64,000 nucleotides of DNA from Mycoavidus cysteinexigens (lineage in GTDB: Bacteria > Pseudomonadota > Gammaproteobacteria > Burkholderiales > Burkholderiaceae), in contig NZ_AP018150.1 in the NCBI RefSeq assembly GCF_003966915.1, positions 2,666,001 to 2,730,000 of the forward strand, given 5' to 3'. This document shows positions 38,210 through 47,341 of this stretch, one piece after another. The notes below the pieces were generated by a model. It saw only the letters and a list, made by a program, of their open reading frames with translations, made no database searches and was not told the DNA's origin. The position numbers were made by a program, and so were the translations under genes. Position 1 is the first letter of the stretch; each line of letters begins with the position of its first letter.

Positions 38210-38598
38210 ACCTCCTCCAATGATTTAATCGCCAGCCGTTCAGCTTCGACGCGAGATAACTCACCATCAAATTCCATGATCGCCGCCCTCTCCTCGAATG
38301 CCTCACAGTCAATCATGCGTTTTTGCGTGGGGACATCGGGGACAATGGGGAAAGCCTTATCCACACTGGCTTTATCTTGTCCCCAGCCGGTTTCTAGTTT
38401 TGGGGACAATGGGGACAAAATCGGGGAGCGTTGTAATACATTGTTCTCAGTCGATTGGGTTTGTCCCCAACTGTCCCCACTGTTTTGGGATAACTGGGGA
38501 CAGCCTAAACCCTGAGGAATACTCGCTGTCCCCGGTGTCCCCAGTTGTCCCCGGCTAATTTCGATGGGTTGCGAGAGCCAAGTAAAATTCAGCTTCAT
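38206..38598 (-). CDS. Hypothetical P4-like island protein with proline/serine-rich middle
   Basis: 130 residues from the ATG at 38598, which overlaps the helicase stop (ATGA). The N-terminus is MKLNFTWLSQPIEISRGQLG. The middle repeats a GTP/CPQLSQNSGDSWGQ-type phrase encoded by GGGGACA-rich DNA. The C-terminus FEERAAIMEFDGELSRVEAE with RLAIKSLEEV is a motif often found at the end of replication/primase-associated island proteins. Function unknown; it sits between the helicase gene and the 209-residue gene in one tight operon. Confidence 0.65.
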   Translation of the reverse strand: MKLNFTWLSQPIEISRGQLGTPGTASIPQGLGCPQLSQNSGDSWGQTQSTENNVLQRSPILSPLSPKLETGWGQDKASVDKAFPIVPDVPTQKRMIDCEAFEERAAIMEFDGELSRVEAERLAIKSLEEV

Positions 38599-41357
38599 TC
38601 TTCCGCCTCCCACATATTGGAGGTGAAGACATACACTCGGGTTGGGGTTTCGATGCCAGGCAATCTAATCTTTTGTGTGGTTCGATCTCCGCCTGGAGCC
38701 AGCCAACCTCGGGCAAGCAGGATGCGTTCAGCTATCTTAAGGTCGTACCCAGCACATAACTCACGCTTAAACACTTCAGGCAAGACTAAAAACTCCCGTC
38801 CTCCTTCCGCACGAGCGCGGCAAAATCCAGCGCGTTGGAAAATACGTTGTTCGCTAAGCGCATTTACATCTTCAAAACGACTGCTGCCATGCGTTTCAAA
38901 GAAAGCGCGGATTTGCGCTAACAAGGTACTCTCTTCTCGGTTGCCTATCGCGCCAAAGGCTGCAAACCAAGTCATAAAGCAAGTCTTGGCTGCGCGCTCT
39001 GCCTCATGCTCAGGCCAGCCGGTTAGGCCATAGTGGCTTGCTAGCTCACCCGCTATCGCCACTAAAGCAAAGCGCCGAGCCACGCGCTCTATTTGTCCGA
39101 CTGCCTGGGCGGGCAAAACTTCTGCCATAAATTGCTGGATCCCATCGCGGATAAAACGGGTGAGCGAAAGTTGATCACTCACGATTCGTTTAAGCCATGC
39201 CAATCCTACCTCACCATACAGTTTCGTAGTCGCTTCCTTGATTGCCAAAGCCAACGCGCCTGGCGTATCGTAATGATGAAGTTGCTCGAATGCTCCCATC
39301 CCTGCACCTGCATCAATTTCTAGATCGGCTAGGCGAATTTCTTGTCCAGCATTGGTTTTCTTTCCGGCGCGGGCCATTAAGGCACTGAGAGACTCTTCTC
39401 CAGCACTTAAAAACATTAAACGCCAACGCTGCGCCGCTCGTGCTGTGCCATTGCGCGCCGCGCGCGCTTTGCCTTGCCCATTGGCGAGTAAATAAGCGGC
39501 TTGTCCAGCTTCTTTAGGGTCAATTTGGCTAAGCTCATCGAGAATCAGCAGATTATCGTTATGCAAGGCGGCGAGACCTTCTAAACCGTTGGCGGTGGCT
39601 CGCCATAGCCTTACATACGTCGATGGTTTGCCCCACACAGAAGCCGCCATTTTTAAAGCGGTTGATTTTCCTGAAGAAGAAAGGCCGCGCAAATGAAAGC
39701 CGCCAGAGTCTTCATCGACGAGATGCGCTAAGGTACCCGCAAAAGCGATGGATAAGGCAAATACTAATCTAGTATTTCCTCGGGCCAAAGATGCTATTCC
39801 CTCCCGCCATTCCTCGGCTGTGCCTGAAACTGCAAGTGCTGGCTCGATCGCGTGCGTATTCTGAAAGACCACATGCTCTTCGGTCTCTCCAATCGTATAA
39901 GAGGGGGTTAGGTAAACATTCTCATGCCAACCGAGACGGTCAACGCAACGTGCTCGCGTTTCTACTGACCATACTTTGAGATAAGCTGCGATCAAGTCGC
40001 GTGCGGCTTTGTTCGGAGATACTTGCAATCCTCGGCGTGCTAATTCACGACGCACATCTAGGCCATCTCCTTCCAGTAACTCAATAGGCATCGCCCATTG
40101 GTGTTGCACACCATCATCATCTTGCCACTTTAGTAGTCTGCCCCATTCACCACTCTTGGCATCACGCGTTTTTGCGACCACATACAAAAGAGAGCACAAC
40201 CATAGTGGCGCTTTCTCGCGTCCATCTTTATCGGTACCAATAAAGATTAGGCCACGGGCCGACACTTCAAAACGTCCGTCGCCGTACTCGCAGGACAGCG
40301 AACTCTTACTCAAAGGATGATTTTCAGACTTTTCTACAGAAATTGGTAAACACTGCACGGCCTCGCTCAACTGAGGGACCTCCTTTGTTGCCGTCGCATG
40401 GAGTTTGATTGCCGTCTCAATGCAGCAGATAACGGCATCTGGCCCTTGCGCCTGGTGCAGGTCGTTGAAGTCGGTTGCGCCTTCAGGTCGGTCAGCTCCG
40501 AAGTCTGGCACGGCAACACACCCACCAACAACTTGTGCAGCTTCCTGGGCTTTATTCAGGCCAGGATTGCCAAGAGTAGCGTAGTCGTCATCGGCACATA
40601 GCACTAGCAGTAAGGTAGGAAACTTCTCCCGCAAGGCTTTTGCCACAGACATCAGGTTTCCAGCATCAAATGCCACTGCTATTGCATGGCCGCTTGCCTC
40701 TCGGATACTCATGCCGGTTGCAAAACCTTCGGTAATGCAAAGCACCTCCTCCGGCTTACCAACACCGAAATAACAGCCACGTTTGCGCCCACCAGTCACT
40801 GGTCGCTTGATACCGCCACTAGTTATGAATTGTAGAGAATGCAATATCCCTGCGGAATCACGCATCGGAATAACTAAAAGCTCTCCAGTCAATTCCGCCG
40901 AGAGGTTGGAAACTATCTGACGTGCTTTGTCTGCCGCAATAGTTTTAACGCCATAGGGAGCTATGCCCTTGCGGATTAGGTACCCATGGCTGGGGCAGGT
41001 GTAAGCCTCAGTCCAAAGCAGGTGCGCTTTCTCTCGCGCTTCTTGTTTACGCTTAGCATCCTCCGTTTCGCGCTTATATCTTGCAGCATTAATTCTTGCT
41101 TGGTGAGCAGTTTTTTCAGCTTGGGTTAAAGTGCGCGCCGTGTCTAATCGCCAGTTTTCCCAGCCCAATCCGTCCCGATGGTTCTCGAATCCGCCGGCAG
41201 GAATACCGTCCAAGTGCAACAGGTAAGACGCATCGCCCTTGCCCCCTTTGCCCTCGGAGTCACATCGGTGAATCATGCCATCAGTTATTACGTCAGCCGG
41301 TGGCATAATGCCGCGTCTAGCTAAGGCATCGCGAAATTGTTGAATAGGGTTATCCAT
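38595..41357 (-). CDS. Toprim/DUF927 primase-helicase of P4-like element
   Basis: 920 residues from the ATG at 41357 (MDNPIQQFRDALARRGIMPP), ten bases after the AlpA-like gene; the longer frame upstream overlaps that gene. An N-terminal region rich in charged residues is followed by a Toprim-like segment (VLCITEGFATGMSIREA, VLCADDDYATLG). From about residue 365 a DUF927 helicase follows: FEVSARGLIFIG, then Walker A GLSSSGKSTALKMA and Walker B LLILDELSQIDPKEAGQA. P4 alpha and relatives combine primase and helicase to replicate the excised element. The gene is intact and in frame with tight coupling downstream, so the element could still replicate if excised. Confidence 0.85.
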   Translation of the reverse strand: MDNPIQQFRDALARRGIMPPADVITDGMIHRCDSEGKGGKGDASYLLHLDGIPAGGFENHRDGLGWENWRLDTARTLTQAEKTAHQARINAARYKRETEDAKRKQEAREKAHLLWTEAYTCPSHGYLIRKGIAPYGVKTIAADKARQIVSNLSAELTGELLVIPMRDSAGILHSLQFITSGGIKRPVTGGRKRGCYFGVGKPEEVLCITEGFATGMSIREASGHAIAVAFDAGNLMSVAKALREKFPTLLLVLCADDDYATLGNPGLNKAQEAAQVVGGCVAVPDFGADRPEGATDFNDLHQAQGPDAVICCIETAIKLHATATKEVPQLSEAVQCLPISVEKSENHPLSKSSLSCEYGDGRFEVSARGLIFIGTDKDGREKAPLWLCSLLYVVAKTRDAKSGEWGRLLKWQDDDGVQHQWAMPIELLEGDGLDVRRELARRGLQVSPNKAARDLIAAYLKVWSVETRARCVDRLGWHENVYLTPSYTIGETEEHVVFQNTHAIEPALAVSGTAEEWREGIASLARGNTRLVFALSIAFAGTLAHLVDEDSGGFHLRGLSSSGKSTALKMAASVWGKPSTYVRLWRATANGLEGLAALHNDNLLILDELSQIDPKEAGQAAYLLANGQGKARAARNGTARAAQRWRLMFLSAGEESLSALMARAGKKTNAGQEIRLADLEIDAGAGMGAFEQLHHYDTPGALALAIKEATTKLYGEVGLAWLKRIVSDQLSLTRFIRDGIQQFMAEVLPAQAVGQIERVARRFALVAIAGELASHYGLTGWPEHEAERAAKTCFMTWFAAFGAIGNREESTLLAQIRAFFETHGSSRFEDVNALSEQRIFQRAGFCRARAEGGREFLVLPEVFKRELCAGYDLKIAERILLARGWLAPGGDRTTQKIRLPGIETPTRVYVFTSNMWEAEE

Positions 41358-41367
41358 TACTGCACCA

Positions 41368-41610
41368 TCAAGCAGCATTTTTGCGGGCGGCGTGCAGCTT
41401 TTCCACCAGTGCGCGGATTTCAACGTTCGATTTGCCAGCAATGCGGGCAGCGTTCAAGGTAGCTATTTCGATAGACGGCCAGCCCACTGCACGCGCCCCA
41501 AGGCTCACGGGTTTTGTAAAAAGCCCTTCCGAGATTCGCAAATGAATCGTGGAGCGTGAGTAACCCGTTTCGCTTTTAACGGTAGGTAATCGTAAGATGG
41601 TTTGCTGCAT
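41368..41610 (-). CDS. AlpA-family phage transcriptional activator
   Basis: 80 residues from the ATG at 41610 (MQQTILRLPTVKSETGYSRS), which has AGAGGTG five bases upstream; an earlier ATG would add ten residues. The sequence LRLPTVKSETGYSRSTIHLRISEGLFTKPVSLGARAVGW is the AlpA/MerR-like HTH of prophage regulators, with the usual W-x-x-x-E ending. AlpA proteins activate excision and island gene expression. It is the first gene of the set 41610-37456, so it may control the operon. Confidence 0.85.
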   Translation of the reverse strand: MQQTILRLPTVKSETGYSRSTIHLRISEGLFTKPVSLGARAVGWPSIEIATLNAARIAGKSNVEIRALVEKLHAARKNAA

Positions 41611-41809
41611 GTTTGCACCTCTTTGTGCGTTGTTGAACATGCAGCAATGATTAAGGCTATCCTCTTGGAAAAATAGATAGACGGATTGCGAAAACTCGCC
41701 CCCAAAGCGCCCTCAAGGGTGGGTAGGTTCGACCGGTAAGGGGTGGGACAGCTTAGGGTGAAATACGTCCAAAAACTCAGTATTTATAAGGTTTTAATGG
41801 GTGGGTAGG

Positions 41810-42523
41810 TTACGCGCTGGGCGTCTTGGGCGCACCACCTCCCGGCTCCCAGTTTGCGACTTTCGCCACTTCCTCGATGCCGGTTTCGTTAGGATTGCCG
41901 TCATCTTTGGTCAGCCTAAAGGTGGCAGCGTTTTCCCGAAGCCACTTTTGCAATGCCTGTTTCGGATGCTTGCCGTTAGGCTCGGTCACTGCCTGCCATG
42001 CCCTCACTGCCGCTGCCAGCTTGGGAGCATAGCGGAGATTTTCGGGGTCAAGGTAATTAGGCGTATCACTTGTCACATTAGGGAAAAAGAAACCCGTCGT
42101 AAACCCTCGCTCTCGCAGCCAATTAACCAGATCTTGCCTATCAATGGTCGTTTTCCCCCAGTCAGGCGCTTCACAGTAAATTACATTTGGCTCAAATCCT
42201 TGGCGAATTTCCCCCGATTCCATTGGATATAGTTCTCGGATGGATTCACCCACGTTAGGAAACTCGTCCCAAGCTTGCATACGGGCATTACGCCGAATGA
42301 TTGCTTTTAGCCTTCCTGCATTGATTGAATTAGCCAGAGCCGAAAGCACTATATTCACAGGCCCAATACCCCCACTATCGGTCAACCCGCTTTCCCTGTC
42401 TCTGAAATACTGACCGCTGGAGTCTACTGAATTCGGTTCGACTCCAGCAATCAACGCTGCGGCATCAGACACAGTGAGTATGTCTGCCAAATTCCAAAGC
42501 GGATTAATCTTTTTGAAGTCCAA
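41810..42523 (-). CDS. Conserved hypothetical protein of P4-like islands
   Basis: 237 residues. The C-terminal pattern NYLDPENLRYAPKLAAAVRA, WQAVTEPNGKHPKQALQKWL and VANWEPGGGAPKTPSA is recurrent in proteins next to integrases in proteobacterial islands; the function is unknown. The N-terminal part (LWNLADILTVSDAAALIAG) looks like a small helical domain. It lies between the integrase gene and the AlpA-like gene, same strand, with about 200 bases on the AlpA side that hold no other gene I can see. Confidence 0.75.
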   Translation of the reverse strand: MDFKKINPLWNLADILTVSDAAALIAGVEPNSVDSSGQYFRDRESGLTDSGGIGPVNIVLSALANSINAGRLKAIIRRNARMQAWDEFPNVGESIRELYPMESGEIRQGFEPNVIYCEAPDWGKTTIDRQDLVNWLRERGFTTGFFFPNVTSDTPNYLDPENLRYAPKLAAAVRAWQAVTEPNGKHPKQALQKWLRENAATFRLTKDDGNPNETGIEEVAKVANWEPGGGAPKTPSA

Positions 42524-42621
42524 AATGCGCTCCTTTCACATTTGCCTGTCCTGATTCGGATACTGCGCCAGCCAAGTAAGAAGCCTCTCTTCCCCCTCAG
42601 GGTAAGCGCAACAAAACAACA

Positions 42622-43833
42622 TCATGCCGCTTTGTTGAAGCGACCAAGAATTACATTGTTGGCCCTCACCAGTTTTTCGATGAAGTCTGCCCAGAATTGC
42701 AGCATTTCGCGCCGTTTATCAGCATACTCGGCACGGTTATAGACACCCCGTACACCGCCGATGGTGTGATTCAGAGCCTTTTCCACCACGTCTGATGCCC
42801 AACCACTTTCATGCAACAGCGTAGAGGCCGTGCGCCGCAAGTCATGGATGGTAAAGGCTGGAATTTCCTGCCCTTGCAGCGCATTTTTCAAAGCCGTATT
42901 AATTGCATTATGCGCAAAGGGCTTGGTTAAGGTACCGCGCCCCGGCATGACAAGCTCACTGCCACCAGCTAAAGCTTTAAGTTCCTCAAATAGCACACCC
43001 GCTTGCCGGGACAAATACACAATATGAGGTTTGCCCGTCTTTGAGTTTTCAGCAGGGATATGCCACTCAGCCAGATCTAGATGCACATCCTTCCAGCGTG
43101 CAAGCAACAATTCTGACTTGCGTACCATCGTCAGCAGAATCAGGTGCAGGCCGATTTTGAATTGCCGCCGGATGTTGGATGTAAAAGCTGAGTTCAGGAA
43201 AACGCGGATTTCATCGGGCGACAGTACACGGTCACGAGACACTGATTTATGCACATGGCGCATGGGTAGCGCCAGCACAGGGTTATTTTGCATCAGGCCG
43301 CAGGTCACAGCGTAGTCACAAAGCCGCTTTAACACCCCGCGAATCTGCCCTGCCGCCGCATCAAACCCGTGATCTTTCTTGCGCCAGATGATTGAGCGCA
43401 CATCCTCGGTGGTCACGTTCCGCATGGGCTTGTCACCGATGGAGGGCAGAATATCCTTATCCAAGTATCGGCGCGGGATAGTGTTATCTTTCCTGTCCTT
43501 GGTCTGAATTTCACGGAAAAACCTCTCGGCAAACTCCTTCACAGTCGTTGAATCCGCCGCCGCAACCTTGGCAAGTTGCTTTTGCTGGGCGGGCGATTCG
43601 CCCATAGCCACCAGTGATGCAGCCTCATCCCGCTTGAGACGGGCATTTTTCAGGGTCAGGGCAGGATACTTGCCCAGCGTCAGCTTTTCATACCTGCCAC
43701 TGAACCGGTAGCGATAACGCCACACAATGCCGCCGGTCGGAAATACCTCAACGTATAGGCCGCGCTCATCGCTCACGGTGTAGGTCCTGTCCTTGGGCCT
43801 CAAGGCTTTTAGTGCAGTATCGGTCAGCGGCAT
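42622..43833 (-). CDS. int: P4-type tyrosine integrase
   Basis: 403 residues. The N-terminal DUF4102 arm-binding domain (MPLTDTALKALRPKDRTYTV, GLYVEVFPTGGIVWRYRYRF, LTLGKYPALTLKNAR) is followed by a SAM-like domain and the catalytic domain with Arg in TMVRKSELLLARW, HDLRRT, the His of LNHTIGG and the nucleophile Tyr in GVYNRAEY. All catalytic positions I expect are present. The gene points away from mnmE, and its upstream side carries repeated CTTGGACAT arm-type sites. It is the end gene of the island running to about 36.8 kb. Integrases of this group normally enter tRNA or tmRNA genes; here the neighbour is the 3' end of mnmE. Confidence 0.93.
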   Translation of the reverse strand: MPLTDTALKALRPKDRTYTVSDERGLYVEVFPTGGIVWRYRYRFSGRYEKLTLGKYPALTLKNARLKRDEAASLVAMGESPAQQKQLAKVAAADSTTVKEFAERFFREIQTKDRKDNTIPRRYLDKDILPSIGDKPMRNVTTEDVRSIIWRKKDHGFDAAAGQIRGVLKRLCDYAVTCGLMQNNPVLALPMRHVHKSVSRDRVLSPDEIRVFLNSAFTSNIRRQFKIGLHLILLTMVRKSELLLARWKDVHLDLAEWHIPAENSKTGKPHIVYLSRQAGVLFEELKALAGGSELVMPGRGTLTKPFAHNAINTALKNALQGQEIPAFTIHDLRRTASTLLHESGWASDVVEKALNHTIGGVRGVYNRAEYADKRREMLQFWADFIEKLVRANNVILGRFNKAA

Positions 43834-43844
43834 AGCCCCTCCAT

Positions 43845-43995
43845 ATGTCCAAGCATACCCGATATTTTATGTCCAAGCAGTCACTTGGACGCATACTTGG
43901 ACATAAAAATCATCGGCTGTTAGTGTATCTAACTGGACATTATAAGAACAAAGAAACCAGCATTCAATAGGGATACAAGGAGTTTTTTAGTTTTT
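43845..43995. promoter_or_regulatory. Integrase arm-type repeat cluster and probable att end
   Basis: At least five copies of the motif YTTGGACAT or its complement ATGTCCAAG lie within 150 bases (for example near 43852, 43880, 43894 and 43907, and a weaker TTGGACAT near 43997), directly upstream of the integrase start. The same motifs occur at 18600-18840. They are probably the arm sites of this integrase and may also cover its promoter. The core crossover site itself cannot be fixed from one end. Confidence 0.55.
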
Positions 43996-44018
43996 ATTGG
44001 ACATTAAAAAACCTCATA

Positions 44019-45413
44019 TCATTTGCCGATACAAAACCGGCTAAAAATCTCGCCCAATAAATCATCCGAAGTAAATTCCCCCGTAATCTCATTAAGTCGA
44101 AGTTGCGCTAAACGCAGTTCTTCCGCAAAAAGATCAAGCGCTTGCGCATTCTGCGCGGCCTGCTCCGCCGCATTCTGTAGATGTTGAGCTGCCGCACGCA
44201 GCGCAATCAAATGGCGCTCACGCGCCGAATAAATATTTTCAGTCCCTGCCCGCCAGCCTGCCAGCTCAAGCAACTGTGCGCGCAAATGCTCAATCCCAGC
44301 GCCCGATTTTGCGGATAAGCGCACGATGCGCATAGCCTGAGTTTCCGTAATGGCATTTACACCAGCCGGTGCCGCAAGCAAATCAATTTTATTATGAATT
44401 TGAAGCACCGTCACACCCGCTGGCAAGCTCGCAATAATTTCCTCATCCTCAGGGGTAAAACCTATGCGAGCATCCAGCAGATGCAAGACAATATCAGCTT
44501 GCTTAATCGCCTGCCAAGTACGCGCAATGCCAATCCGCTCGATCTCATCTTCTGTCTCGCGCAGACCTGCGGTATCGATAATATGCAGTGGAATTCCTTC
44601 AATCTGAATCGTCTGCGCAACTTTATCGCGTGTGGTTCCAGCAATCGGCGTCACAATGGCTAACTCAGCACCAGCAAGCGCATTCAATAATGAAGATTTA
44701 CCGACATTCGGCTGGCCCACCAATACGACTGAAAGTCCTTCGCGCAACAATGCGCCTTGCCGCGCATCTGATTGAATCTGCGCTAATTCATGGCGCAGCG
44801 CAGCCAGTTTGCCATGCGCATCCGCTGCCTCCAGAAAATCAACTTCTTCTTCAGGAAAATCCAGCGTTGCTTCGACCAACATTCTCAGGCGAATTAAGTC
44901 ATCCACCAGCCGCTCAAGCGCACGTGAAAACGCCCCATCCAGCGAGCGTCCAGCGCAACGGGCCGCGGCTTCCGTACTCGCCTCAATTAAATCAGCAACC
45001 GCCTCGGCCTGCGCTAAATCAAGCTTATCATTCAGAAAAGCACGGTGCGTAAATTCGCCCGGCTCAGCTAAACGCAAACCTGGCACCTCATGCACCGCCA
45101 GACAACGCTGTAACAATAGCTGTAAAACGACTGGCCCACCATGCCCTTGCAACTCAAGCACATGCTCACCAGTATAAGAATGCGGCGCAGCAAAATAAAG
45201 GCCAATGCCACGGTCCAAAACCTCACCCTGTGCACTCAGGAATGGCACATAAGTCGCATGCCGCGGCGTAAGCTCCTGGCCGCAAATCGCTAACATCAGC
45301 CGGGCCACCACTTCTGCACCTAACTTGCCAAACGATACGCGCACTACGCCAATCCCACCCCGACCAGGGGCGGTAGCTACAGCAATAATTGGATCTTGAT
45401 GAGTTGTAGACAT
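44019..45413 (-). CDS. mnmE: tRNA modification GTPase MnmE
   Basis: 464 residues from the ATG at 45413 ([20 protein letters not shown]); the frame is open further upstream but the extension is not conserved. The N-terminal folate-binding domain ([45 protein letters not shown]) is followed by the G domain with [21 protein letters not shown] and NKID, and the C-terminal FCIGK with the essential Cys. MnmE with MnmG makes the cmnm5 modification of wobble uridine in tRNA. The island integrase lies 185 bases beyond its 3' end. The gene is intact, so insertion left the coding end unharmed. Confidence 0.97.
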   Translation of the reverse strand: MSTTHQDPIIAVATAPGRGGIGVVRVSFGKLGAEVVARLMLAICGQELTPRHATYVPFLSAQGEVLDRGIGLYFAAPHSYTGEHVLELQGHGGPVVLQLLLQRCLAVHEVPGLRLAEPGEFTHRAFLNDKLDLAQAEAVADLIEASTEAAARCAGRSLDGAFSRALERLVDDLIRLRMLVEATLDFPEEEVDFLEAADAHGKLAALRHELAQIQSDARQGALLREGLSVVLVGQPNVGKSSLLNALAGAELAIVTPIAGTTRDKVAQTIQIEGIPLHIIDTAGLRETEDEIERIGIARTWQAIKQADIVLHLLDARIGFTPEDEEIIASLPAGVTVLQIHNKIDLLAAPAGVNAITETQAMRIVRLSAKSGAGIEHLRAQLLELAGWRAGTENIYSARERHLIALRAAAQHLQNAAEQAAQNAQALDLFAEELRLAQLRLNEITGEFTSDDLLGEIFSRFCIGK

Positions 45414-45472
45414 AACAGAACAATTTCGTGAGACCATAACGAAAAATCGAAGACACACTTTAGGGGTTGATC

Positions 45473-46903
45473 ATGGCGACCGAATCCACCGAGAAGGCAT
45501 CCAAAGTTGCGCTGGTCTGGTTGCGTCGAGATATAAGGTTATTCGATCACGCCGCACTGTATCATGCGCTGAAAGAATGCGATCAGGTGATCCCGGTTTT
45601 TGTGTTTGATACTGCAATTCTAGACACTCTACCCCGTGCCGACCGTCGGGTTGAGTTTATTCATGCATCATTGCGCGCGCTCAAATCTGAATTACAACGC
45701 GCAGATAGTGATCTTGTCATACGGCATGCAGATGCCGTTACAGCTATTCCAACGTTAGCGGCCGAATTTAGCGTCAGCGCTGTTTATACCAATCGTGACT
45801 ATGAACCCCACGCGATCCAGCGCGACAAAAAGGTAGCAACGGCCCTTCGGCAGCAGGGAATCGCGCTGCACACCTTTAAAGATCAAGTCATTTTCGAGCA
45901 AGACGAAATCATCACCCAATCCGGCACTATGTATAGCGTGTTTACTCCCTATAAACGCGCCTGGCTCACGCAATTAAATGATTTTTATTTACGCTCTTAT
46001 CCCATTAAGCGTTATTTGCATCGCTTAGCTCGTTTGGCTGCGCAGCCATTTCCATCGTTACAGGAACTTCATTTTGAGCCCGCCGGGTTGGCCGACTTAT
46101 CTATCCAACCTGGCGTTATAGGCGGCGAAACACTATTTGAGAATTTCAAGCAACGCATTGAGCGCTATCACTTGACCCGGGATTTCCCGTCAATCAAGGG
46201 GCCATCCTATCTGTCAGTACATTTACGCTTTGGCACAGTATCGATTCGTGAATTAGCCGCTTACGCCTGGCACCAAGGAAGCCGCGGTGCACAAACGTGG
46301 TTAACAGAATTAATCTGGCGCGAGTTCTACCAGCAAGTTCTTTGGCACCGACCAGAGGTGGAGCATCACGCCTTTAAGCGGAATTATGATGCGCTGGCAT
46401 TTCCTAACGATAAAACATTATTTACCGCCTGGTGCCAAGGTCAAACCGGTTACCCTATTGTTGACGCTGCTATGCGTCAGCTCAATCAAACTGGATATAT
46501 GCATAATCGACTGCGGATGATTGCGGCGAGTTTTCTAGTGAAGGATTTACTGGTTGATTGGCGTTGGGGCGAGCGTTATTTCGCCGAACAATTGATTGAC
46601 TATGATCTAGCCTCTAACAATGGCGGCTGGCAATGGGCTGCGGGTACCGGCTGCGATGCCCAGCCCTATTTCCGTATTTTTAATCCGGTCACGCAATCTA
46701 CAAAATTTGATTCTGACGGTAAATTTATTCGCCGTTATTGCCCAGAGCTTAGTGCTTTACAAGGCAACAAAATTCATACGCCATGGTTGGCAGACCCAGC
46801 CACATTAAATGCGGCGGGCATTACGCTTGGGAAGGATTATCCGTCGCCAGTCGTGGACCATGCCGATCAGCGCCATCAGGCGTTGGCGTTGTTTAAGCGT
46901 TAA
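45473..46903 (+). CDS. phrB: Deoxyribodipyrimidine (CPD) photolyase
   Basis: 476 residues from the ATG at 45473, with AGGGG six bases upstream; a TTG two codons earlier is less likely. The N-terminal alpha/beta domain begins VALVWLRRDIRLFDHAAL. The FAD-binding domain shows WLTELIWREFYQQVLW, TGYPIVDAAMRQLNQTGYMH, NRLRMIAASFLVKDLLVDWR and NNGGWQWAAGTGCDAQPYFR, the standard class I photolyase signatures. The enzyme splits cyclobutane pyrimidine dimers using blue light and FADH. It is divergent from mnmE with about 60 bases between starts, so the promoters must overlap. An apparently intact photolyase is notable in a host-restricted bacterium. Confidence 0.95.
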   Translation: MATESTEKASKVALVWLRRDIRLFDHAALYHALKECDQVIPVFVFDTAILDTLPRADRRVEFIHASLRALKSELQRADSDLVIRHADAVTAIPTLAAEFSVSAVYTNRDYEPHAIQRDKKVATALRQQGIALHTFKDQVIFEQDEIITQSGTMYSVFTPYKRAWLTQLNDFYLRSYPIKRYLHRLARLAAQPFPSLQELHFEPAGLADLSIQPGVIGGETLFENFKQRIERYHLTRDFPSIKGPSYLSVHLRFGTVSIRELAAYAWHQGSRGAQTWLTELIWREFYQQVLWHRPEVEHHAFKRNYDALAFPNDKTLFTAWCQGQTGYPIVDAAMRQLNQTGYMHNRLRMIAASFLVKDLLVDWRWGERYFAEQLIDYDLASNNGGWQWAAGTGCDAQPYFRIFNPVTQSTKFDSDGKFIRRYCPELSALQGNKIHTPWLADPATLNAAGITLGKDYPSPVVDHADQRHQALALFKR

Positions 46904-46904
46904 T

Positions 46905-47085
46905 TTAGCAATATAAATACGTTCTTGCGATAAACTCATCGCGACGTGCAGCCATAGCTGGCTTCCCAATATTGGGTTTACGCGCCGTCTTGGTCAACTC
47001 CCTCTTTAAAGAACGCATAAGTATTCTGCTTCATCCGGCGCATCACTTTTGGATTTACCGCCACTTTTTCTTGCTTTAATTTCAT
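46905..47085 (-). pseudogene. Small unidentified frameshifted remnant
   Basis: From the ATG at 47085 the frame reads MKLKQEKVAVNPKVMRRMKQ and NTYAFFKEGV before a stop at 46978. One base shift continues as KRELTKTARKPNIGKPAMAA then RRDEFIARTYLYC to 46905. The basic, KxR-rich sequence looks like real but broken coding sequence of an unidentified protein; I do not recognise the family. It ends against the photolyase stop. Confidence 0.3.
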
Positions 47086-47341
47086 TCAATTACAAGCTAT
47101 TAGCTTGAATAATATACAAATAAATGGAAAATTCGCTCACCTTTTTCATGATCAGAATTTTGCTAAAAAGGCATTCCAAGTTAGGTGGCTGGATGAAAGG
47201 CTTCGCCTAATCTAAAGGTGTTTCGTAAAAAACGGGCAGAATCCTTTTATCAAATTTAACCTACGTTTTATTGGCAATAGCCTACTAAGGCAATCAATTA
47301 AAAAGTTATCGAATTTTTTAAAGCATAATTTAGGAGCTTTT

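Noticed and set aside
45414..45458. A 15-residue N-terminal extension of MnmE
   Set aside because: MnmE proteins begin at the [20 protein letters not shown] sequence; the extension has no family match and would run into the photolyase promoter area.
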